Part shown: positions 7,026 through 11,880 of the stretch, piece by piece
Position numbering within the stretch: position 1 is the first letter of the stretch
Layout: every line of letters begins with the position of its first letter
Virus record (IMG/VR): IMGVR_UViG_3300035660_000102
Span: 1 to 20,470 of that record
Source of the DNA: a virus
Strand: one strand, 5' to 3'
DNA length: 20,470 nt
Made by a program: the position numbers and the translations under genes
The notes under the pieces: generated by a model
What the model was told of the DNA's origin: nothing
The model's database searches: none
Seen by the model: the letters and a program-made list of their open reading frames with translations, nothing else

Positions 7026-7109
7026 TTGTTGTATGGCAAAATTTATTTTGCCCTTGTTGTATGGCAAATTTTATTTTGCCATCGTTATATGGCAAAATTT
7101 ATTTTGCCA
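7026..7109 (-). repeat. Three tandem 28-bp units of the AT-core palindrome
   Basis: Units at 7026-7053, 7054-7081 and 7082-7109 each contain an 18-bp dyad of the type GGCAAAATTTATTTTGCC (7035-7052, a variant at 7063-7080, and 7091-7108). They fill the gap between protease and capsid genes. The unit at 7082-7109 overlaps the 3' end of the protease gene and carries its TAA at 7099-7101. In the mRNA they would give three successive hairpins just upstream of the capsid Shine-Dalgarno. Confidence 0.9.
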
Positions 7110-7995
7110 TCGCCAGTTCCAGCCGCCGCCTGAGCATCTTTAGGCGCACCTGCACCATCTGCTCGGCAGCCTCCTCGCCGCCTGGCAAGGGCGGGATCTG
7201 GCTCTGAAGTTCTTGGAATTTCGAGCGCACAGAGACACTCGTTTTAGGGTATGCCGGGAAAGTCACCGGCGATACGTCATACAATCGTTTACACCCGCCC
7301 CGCTTCAGTGTGCGGGTGACCTTTTCATCTTTGGTCACCCATTCATCGCCCCCCTTCGCCACTGCAAACGAAAATGACATCTGGTCCACGTCGCCGCGCC
7401 GGATGGGTTCCAGCACCATGTCGTTGATCAGCGCCGTCGCCGGCGGCGTGATGTGGATATACAATCCTTTTTCGTCCTCTTTCACGGCCAGCGTCTGGCT
7501 CTTGGTTCGCCCCAGCACGATGTTGGTGTCATGGTTGAATAGGGCGCGCGTGTCGTCCTCCATACAGTTCTCGAAGAAGCCTGGCTCGATCATCTCTATA
7601 AAGTACAGGTCTTCCGAAGGCGAGTTGAACACCGCCGCATAACCATCAATGACCGGCGCAGTTGGCTCTCCTGCCAATCGCAGCTCGGCGAATCGCACCA
7701 CACGCTGCTCGATTTCCTGCTCCTCGCCGGATTTTTCCTCCTCAGCCGGCTCGAAGGAAATATATTCGATATCATTGTCCTTGAGCCATTGTTTGGCCTC
7801 GGCTACCGTGTATAGATCTTTAGGGAAGCGATAGGCCTGGACAGTCATCGTATCTTCCCCTTTGAGTTTTCCGATAATCATCACGACGCCGCCCTTCCCG
7901 CCCTTTGATTTCGGCAATTCTTTTCTCCGAAAACTATCATGCTCAAAATCATCCGGGTCTCGAACGCGCGCCGAGTGCTCAGATGGATATGGCAT
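7099..7995 (-). CDS. HK97-family prohead protease with N-terminal extension
   Basis: 298 residues; the ATG at 7995 has a strong GGAGGTGA Shine-Dalgarno four bases upstream. Residues about 1-85 form an accessory module (MPYPSEHSARVRDPDDF, and VQAYRFPKDLYTVAEAKQWL leading to DIEYISFEPA) resembling the small XkdF-like N-terminal segments seen in other phage proteins. Residues about 98-255 are the peptidase U35 domain: VIDGYAAVFNSPSEDLYF, the catalytic His in ALFNHD (H155), the catalytic Ser in MSFSFAV (S207), and the ending YDVSPVTFPAYPKTSV. It cleaves the capsid delta domain and itself during prohead maturation. Its last codons (AMAK-stop) are contributed by an AT palindrome. Its start overlaps the end of the upstream endonuclease gene by 17 bp. 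Confidence 0.9.
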   Translation of the reverse strand: MPYPSEHSARVRDPDDFEHDSFRRKELPKSKGGKGGVVMIIGKLKGEDTMTVQAYRFPKDLYTVAEAKQWLKDNDIEYISFEPAEEEKSGEEQEIEQRVVRFAELRLAGEPTAPVIDGYAAVFNSPSEDLYFIEMIEPGFFENCMEDDTRALFNHDTNIVLGRTKSQTLAVKEDEKGLYIHITPPATALINDMVLEPIRRGDVDQMSFSFAVAKGGDEWVTKDEKVTRTLKRGGCKRLYDVSPVTFPAYPKTSVSVRSKFQELQSQIPPLPGGEEAAEQMVQVRLKMLRRRLELAMAK

Positions 7996-8677
7996 TTGTC
8001 ACCTCCAATCGTTCTAACAATACAGATTCTGGCAATTCTTTGACTTCATGTTCCCAAAAAATTATTCGTTGCCATCCGTACTTTGACAAAATCTTTTCTT
8101 TTTCTTTATCTCTAAGAATAACATTATCTAAGTTGTGCCAATAATCTCCGAACACTTCAAGAATCACTTTCTGACCATTGCAATTAACAAAATCGGGGTT
8201 TATCTTTTCTATCCAAAACTTACCGTTGCCAACATATTCATAAGGCAAATTGTGTTTATTGATGATTTCCAAGAGTACTTTTTCTGGCTTAGTTGGCTTT
8301 TTGGTACAGGCGCGTCTCATATTTCGCGACCATTCAATCTTCTCATCTTCGTTTTTATTCGCCCAAGTTCTCTTTCCATTCGCGCTGACTATGAAAGCAA
8401 GTTTCTTCATTCCTTTCTCAGAAATATGCCATTCGAATAAAATGCCTCTTGCCTTCGAATACCATAGACCCCAACATTTCGCGTTACAAAAATGCCAGTT
8501 CTGATGGGCTACTTTGTAAGGAATTCTCAATAAGATATTCCCACAATGAGCACAATTCACGGCAATTCGATTACGTAATTTAGCAGCGCATTTTTCGATA
8601 CTCTCAGAACTCCTCTTAATACCGGTTACTCTCGGATCGCCTTTGATAAAAGATGTAGAAGTTTTATGGCGTGGCAT
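7979..8677 (-). CDS. Free-standing homing-type endonuclease, Vsr/DUF559-like PD-(D/E)XK fold with zinc finger
   Basis: A 232-residue protein in clearly AT-rich DNA compared with both neighbours. Residues 42-68 hold a zinc-finger-like set (C42, C45, C64, C68). A middle region rich in Lys, Arg and Asn (EKGMKKLAFIVSANGKRTWA) looks like NUMOD-type DNA-binding motifs. Residues about 129-225 match the Vsr/DUF559 nuclease pattern: KPTKPEKVLLEIINKHNLPY, then NPDF with D162, then VILEVFGDYWHN with E174 and H181, then GWQRIIFWEHEV. Such genes in phages are mobile endonucleases lying between conserved genes, here between portal and protease. The start has AAGGA nine bases upstream, 14 bp after the portal stop. 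The 3' end overlaps the protease start and covers its Shine-Dalgarno. The exact target site is unknown. Confidence 0.75.
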   Translation of the reverse strand: MPRHKTSTSFIKGDPRVTGIKRSSESIEKCAAKLRNRIAVNCAHCGNILLRIPYKVAHQNWHFCNAKCWGLWYSKARGILFEWHISEKGMKKLAFIVSANGKRTWANKNEDEKIEWSRNMRRACTKKPTKPEKVLLEIINKHNLPYEYVGNGKFWIEKINPDFVNCNGQKVILEVFGDYWHNLDNVILRDKEKEKILSKYGWQRIIFWEHEVKELPESVLLERLEVTNAISI

Positions 8678-8691
8678 CTTTCACTTTCCTT

Positions 8692-10794
8692 TCAAAACCA
8701 GGCCGCCGTCAGGCACTCACATCCGTTATGTGCAGGCGGGTGCCCGATATCTCCGGCTGGCGTCAGCGGCCCGTCAGAGCCTTCCGGTTGGTAATCCTGG
8801 CCGGCATCGATAAAATTCTTCTTCACGCTGATGACTTGCCCATCTAATGCTGAGCAATAATCGCAGGCGGTGCCGCTGGCAACCCAAACAATGGTAATGA
8901 TCCCGGCTGCCACATAAACGAATTTGGCAACCGCGTTCCCTTCCCTTACGCTTTCCCACATGGCGATCTCATCCGCCCGCGTATCTTCCCAGTCGTCCAA
9001 CTCGCCATCCAGGGCTTCGAGCGGGTCACCCTCCGCAGCCAGGGCCTCCGTTACCAGTTTGCGCACTTGCGCCTCCGATATGCCCACATGCCGGGTTGCA
9101 TAGCCGGCAATATATTCCTTGACGAATTGCTCCGTCCCGGCATCCCAACCGGTTGACTTGATCTCGTCCCCGGCCGCCCCTGCGATCATCTCGCCGTAAG
9201 CCGTCATCACCGGGGCAAACTGGCGCTGCATCCAATCCCGGTGCTCTCGATAGAACTGTTCCAGCCAGAGATTGAAACTCGCCGCATCCCGTACAGCGAA
9301 ATTTATTTCGCTGTCCCGCTTCGAACGAGCATCCCGTACAGCGAAATTTATTTCGCTATCCCGCTTCGAACGAGAACCAAGCATCTTCCTGGCCGCCTCT
9401 TTCACGTCATGCACCTCACGCCGCAGCACGCGCCTCGCCACGTCCCGGATCACCGGCCGTTGCGCCATCATCAACCTCCGCCGGTAAGCCACCACCGACC
9501 TCGCCCGTTCCTCTTTCTCTTCTCTCCCCCTATTTTCCGAACTTGAAAATGGGGGGAGCTGGAGGGGGGCTGTTCTAAGCGCAGTTTGGGAGCCGCCCCC
9601 GATGGGCGCCATATTGAACGGCATCCAATAAGTCTTTCCCTCCCCATCCGGCAGCGGGTTGCGATTCTCGAATTCTCTCCATTCATCTGCGTTGATCGTC
9701 CCATTCTGGCGCTGGATCTGGAGGGCAGTATTACGGCTCACGGCATCCCCGCGCAGTAGACCGTCAATCAGGTGCTCGAAAAAATAAATCCGTCGTTCCT
9801 CCTGAGTCAGCAGGGAAAGAGAAAGCGCCTGCTCCCACCTCACCAGCCACGGCCGCAGCGTATGCGTGACGAAGCTGAGCATGAACTGTTCGACGCTTGC
9901 ATAAGTCGCCGCCTGGCTGTGCTCCTCCAACATGGCCAGCGGCACCCGCAGGATACGGGCGATCTCGGCCACCTGGAAGCGCCGCGTTTCGAGGAATTGC
10001 GCATCTCCCGGCGGAATGCCGATCTCTTTTACCTGCATCCCCTCCTCGGCCACGAAGACGCCGTGCGATTTATCCGCGCCGCCATGTTCCTCTATAAATG
10101 ATGTCTTCAGGTTTTCCTGGGCTTTGGGACTGAGCTGCTTCGGATGCTCCAGGACGATCCCCGGCCGCGCGTCGTTGGCAAAAAACTTTCCGCCATACTT
10201 TTCGGTTGCCAGGGCCAGCGCCAGGGCGTTTCGGGCCAGATAGACCAGCGAATAACCTACCAGCCCGTCGAAGCCGAAGCCCGGGATGTGCATAATATCG
10301 TCAGCCGGAAAATCCCTCGGCGTCCCATCCGGCTTTCGATAATGGTAGATGCGCTTGCCATTCACACGCTCCACGCTCATCCGGTCCGGGCGCAGCGGCC
10401 AGAGTTCGATGATCTGCCCGCCATTATTGTAGATCTTCTGGCTAAAACAGTTGCCCCAGCTCACCAGGTGGCTTTGCAGCAGCTCACGGAAGACCATGCT
10501 TGTGTGCTCCGGATTAGGCGCATCGTGCACGAGAGTGTAATAAGGATGATCCACAGCGCGCTCTTTCCCGCCGCCCGACAGCCGCCGGTATAGGAACAAC
10601 GGCAGGCTTGATACTCCCTCTGAAAGAACCCGCACCCCCGCCAGGAACGTGGTCACGGTCAGGGCCGTGTCCGGGTCCATGTTGTCCCCCGTCCAGGTCT
10701 CCCCGTAACCTTTGATGATTTTCCCGGGCGGCTCCTGGCTCACCTTCCAATTCGATCCAATCGTCGCTCGCTCCTCGACCAGTCTGCGTAGCAT
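8692..10794 (-). CDS. Portal protein with C-terminal MuF-like (head morphogenesis) domain
   Basis: 700 residues from the ATG at 10794, which shares its A with the TGA of the upstream gene (TGATG). Residues 1 to about 400 are an HK97-type portal: LTVTTFLAGVRVLSEGVSSL, a LWPLRPDRMSVERVNGKRIY segment, DIMHIPGFGFDGLVGYSLV, and EIARILRVPLAML followed by a Gln-rich start of the crown helix. It forms the dodecameric DNA channel. Residues about 505-700 are a MuF-like minor head domain ending in a cysteine/histidine set (C644, C647, then GHPPAHNGCEC with H685, H689, C692, C694). Fusion of portal and MuF domains is unusual, since they are often separate genes. Two repeat-derived segments interrupt the linker: residues about 406-421 (G-rich palindrome) and 475-504 (two 15-residue units, RSKRDSEINFAVRDA). 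The frame is intact throughout. Confidence 0.9.
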   Translation of the reverse strand: MLRRLVEERATIGSNWKVSQEPPGKIIKGYGETWTGDNMDPDTALTVTTFLAGVRVLSEGVSSLPLFLYRRLSGGGKERAVDHPYYTLVHDAPNPEHTSMVFRELLQSHLVSWGNCFSQKIYNNGGQIIELWPLRPDRMSVERVNGKRIYHYRKPDGTPRDFPADDIMHIPGFGFDGLVGYSLVYLARNALALALATEKYGGKFFANDARPGIVLEHPKQLSPKAQENLKTSFIEEHGGADKSHGVFVAEEGMQVKEIGIPPGDAQFLETRRFQVAEIARILRVPLAMLEEHSQAATYASVEQFMLSFVTHTLRPWLVRWEQALSLSLLTQEERRIYFFEHLIDGLLRGDAVSRNTALQIQRQNGTINADEWREFENRNPLPDGEGKTYWMPFNMAPIGGGSQTALRTAPLQLPPFSSSENRGREEKEERARSVVAYRRRLMMAQRPVIRDVARRVLRREVHDVKEAARKMLGSRSKRDSEINFAVRDARSKRDSEINFAVRDAASFNLWLEQFYREHRDWMQRQFAPVMTAYGEMIAGAAGDEIKSTGWDAGTEQFVKEYIAGYATRHVGISEAQVRKLVTEALAAEGDPLEALDGELDDWEDTRADEIAMWESVREGNAVAKFVYVAAGIITIVWVASGTACDYCSALDGQVISVKKNFIDAGQDYQPEGSDGPLTPAGDIGHPPAHNGCECLTAAWF
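9284..9373 (-). repeat. In-frame tandem 45-bp AT-core palindrome pair inside the portal gene
   Basis: Units 9284-9328 and 9329-9373 differ at one base. Each holds the dyad AGCGAAATTTATTTCGCT (9295-9312 and 9340-9357). They encode RSKRDSEINFAVRDA twice without disturbing the frame. Compared with the intergenic GGCAAAATTTATTTTGCC form, the outer pair and the fourth pair have changed on both arms together. Confidence 0.9.
9534..9579 (+). repeat. G/C-rich palindromic repeat, copy 7, in frame inside the portal gene
   Basis: CTCCCCCTATTTT (9534-9546) pairs with AAAATGGGGGGAG (9555-9567) with one mismatch, followed by a CTGGAGGGGGG tail, very similar to the intergenic copies at 5127-5222. It encodes about residues 406-421 of the portal (APLQLPPFSSSEN) in the linker between portal and MuF domains. 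Confidence 0.85.
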
Positions 10795-10997
10795 CAACTA
10801 CCCCGTTTCGGTCTGCCTGTCCAATCGCGGTAAACAGGCGATAGCGGCGTCGTTAGCCATAGACTGAGCGCCAGCAGAATGCCGCCAACCACGGCCAGCG
10901 CCCAGTCCCATCCCAGGGCAATGCCCAGCCCGATGAAAATAAACACCAGGCCCGCCCAGAACATGATGTCCGTTGCTTCGATTTTGGCTGGTTTCAT
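10794..10997 (-). CDS. Small two-helix membrane protein
   Basis: 67 residues with two hydrophobic segments, about 11-30 (IMFWAGLVFIFIGLGIALGW) and about 33-52 (ALAVVGGILLALSLWLTTPL), then a short basic tail (YRDWTGRPKRGS). It has no recognisable catalytic motif and no known family that I can name; small membrane proteins between terminase and portal genes are common in siphoviruses but poorly understood. Its TGA overlaps the portal ATG by one base, so it is translationally coupled to portal. No Shine-Dalgarno is visible upstream of its ATG, because a chromosomal-type repeat (11000-11037) begins two bases before it. It is the first gene after the promoter at 11185-11213. Confidence 0.65.
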   Translation of the reverse strand: MKPAKIEATDIMFWAGLVFIFIGLGIALGWDWALAVVGGILLALSLWLTTPLSPVYRDWTGRPKRGS

Positions 10998-10999
10998 GT

Positions 11000-11037
11000 G
11001 TCATTGCGAGGCGGTGCTTTTCCGCCGAAGCAATCTC
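11000..11037. repeat. REP-like repeat of the CATTGCGAG...GAAGCAATCTC type
   Basis: The sequence starts GTCATTGCGAGG and ends CGAAGCAATCTCC, with an internal stem GGCGG (11010-11014) / CCGCC (11022-11026) and outer TTGC/GCAA arms. I recognise this as a dispersed repeat frequent in several bacterial chromosomes. Its presence in a phage gene cluster hints that the segment has resided in a chromosome. It lies within the presumed leader of the membrane-protein/portal transcript. Confidence 0.7.
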
Positions 11038-11184
11038 CTCATAAGCCAGAGAAAACAAAACGCCCACCACTGCGAACCTTACGATTCGCAAATGGCAGGC
11101 GGTAAACTCTGTCGTTCCCTATGTGCCGCCATCGGTGGCGATCAGGATTATTCACTGCCGCACGGATGGGGGTTATCAATGAAT

Positions 11185-11213
11185 ACTATAGCATAAAATT
11201 GCTATTTATGCAA
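11185..11213 (-). promoter_or_regulatory. Sigma70-type promoter for the membrane protein-portal transcript
   Basis: On the minus strand TTGCAT (11213-11208) is followed after exactly 17 bases by TATAGT (11190-11185). This is the best-matching promoter I found in the window, and it points toward the membrane-protein and portal genes. The expected start of transcription is near 11178, leaving a leader of about 180 bases. Confidence 0.6.
11191..11211. promoter_or_regulatory. Perfect inverted repeat inside the promoter (operator candidate)
   Basis: GCATAAA (11191-11197) and TTTATGC (11205-11211) are perfect inverted repeats separated by seven bases. They occupy the whole spacer and overlap the -35 box. 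A dimeric repressor bound here would block RNA polymerase. No cognate regulator is identified in the window, although the helix-turn-helix protein at 15681-16073 is a possible candidate. Confidence 0.45.
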
Positions 11214-11297
11214 TCAGTGTTTCGGTAGAAACGGGATTTCCAACCCTTGACTATTACGCCTTATGGCGAGTTTGCAAACCTAGAATGATGTTCTTGG

Positions 11298-11344
11298 TAC
11301 GGCAAAATTCATTTTGCCCCTCGCATCTTACACCCTCACCATCC
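11298..11344 (-). repeat. 47-bp direct repeat, copy A (downstream of the 143-residue gene)
   Basis: It matches 11834-11880 at 44 of 47 positions, and all three differences are C/T. It contains the AT-core palindrome (11301-11318) and a duplicate of the last codons of the large terminase gene (GMVRV-stop sense on the minus strand), here stranded outside terL. Confidence 0.9.
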
Positions 11345-11352
11345 GGTTTTCG

Positions 11353-11784
11353 TCAAGTGGATTGCGGTGGCGGCAGCAAAAACATTGACGGCGCCATCAT
11401 CTGCAACTCGTTCCCCGCCACCTGGGAAGCCATCCGGCCATCCGGCAGCATAAGATGGCTGAAAAAAGCAGACCGCGCCCCGACCACCACCGCATATAGG
11501 CACACGCTTTTAACATAGTGATAAAGCATCGTTGCCGCCTGCACTCTGGCAGCCATCACTTTGCCGGTTTTGGACTGAAGGACCGGCCATACGATCTTAA
11601 AAGCATCCTCCTCCATGCTGAAAACCAGCATGAATGCAGCCCGGCCATATCCATCGCTGCCGAAGCCCTCGGCTTGAACTATGCCCCCCAATTCTTCAAT
11701 CTGCCGTTTGCCCCGCTCCATCCAAACATCCGAGCCGCTTCGTCCGGTCTGCCAGAAATTCACCTCTTCGGCATATTTTTGCAT
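11353..11784 (-). CDS. Hypothetical protein in a repeat-bounded cassette
   Basis: 143 residues; the ATG at 11784 has AGGAG six bases upstream. I do not recognise a family. The N-terminus is hydrophilic (MQKYAEEVNFWQTGRSGSDV, then RGKRQIEELGGIVQAEGFGS). The middle is hydrophobic and helical (FMLVFSMEEDAFKIVWPVLQ, AARVQAATMLYHYVKSVCLY, then AVVVGARSAFFSHLMLPDGR), and the C-terminus is Met/Pro rich (LQMMAPSMFLLPPPQST). The segment around 85-120 could be an amphipathic helix rather than a membrane span. The gene sits between two 47-bp direct repeats, one of which overlaps the end of terL. That suggests an inserted accessory gene (a moron) carried with its own ribosome-binding site. I propose no function. 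Confidence 0.6.
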   Translation of the reverse strand: MQKYAEEVNFWQTGRSGSDVWMERGKRQIEELGGIVQAEGFGSDGYGRAAFMLVFSMEEDAFKIVWPVLQSKTGKVMAARVQAATMLYHYVKSVCLYAVVVGARSAFFSHLMLPDGRMASQVAGNELQMMAPSMFLLPPPQST

Positions 11785-11833
11785 CTAAGTCTCCTTTATC
11801 AACATCGGCGAATGCTTCTGTTTATTTGTTTCG

Positions 11834-11880
11834 TATGGCAAAATTTATTTTGCCCCTTGCATCTTACACCCTCACCATCC
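11834..11880 (-). repeat. 47-bp direct repeat, copy B (overlaps the 3' end of terL)
   Basis: The partner of 11298-11344. It includes the terminal GMVRV-stop codons of terL (11864-11880) and the AT-core palindrome GGCAAAATTTATTTTGCC at 11837-11854. The distance between copies is 536 bp, exactly enclosing the 143-residue gene. Confidence 0.9.

Larger units (their letters stand above)
10998..11352. other. 355-bp gene-free control region between the 143-residue gene and the membrane-protein gene
   Basis: No supportable gene lies here. It holds, in the order of minus-strand transcription: an AT palindrome in a 47-bp direct repeat (11298-11344), a perfect 10-bp dyad GTTTGCAAAC (11270-11279), small hairpins at 11257-11268 (CGCC/GGCG) and 11219-11232 (GTTTC/GAAAC), a promoter with a dyad (11185-11213), a TGCGAA/TTCGCA hairpin (11071-11090) and the REP-like repeat (11000-11037). 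Confidence 0.7.

Noticed and set aside
7009-7095. Upstream ATG extension of the capsid gene
   Set aside because: It only translates the AT palindromes; the GTG at 7008 has a proper AGGAG.
7026-7109. CRISPR array
   Set aside because: Units are contiguous 28-bp palindromic repeats with no spacers, and no cas genes are present.
10798-11091. 97-codon minus-strand ORF over the REP-like repeat
   Set aside because: It is out of frame with the membrane protein that has two clear hydrophobic segments, and its product is repeat translation plus a shadow frame.
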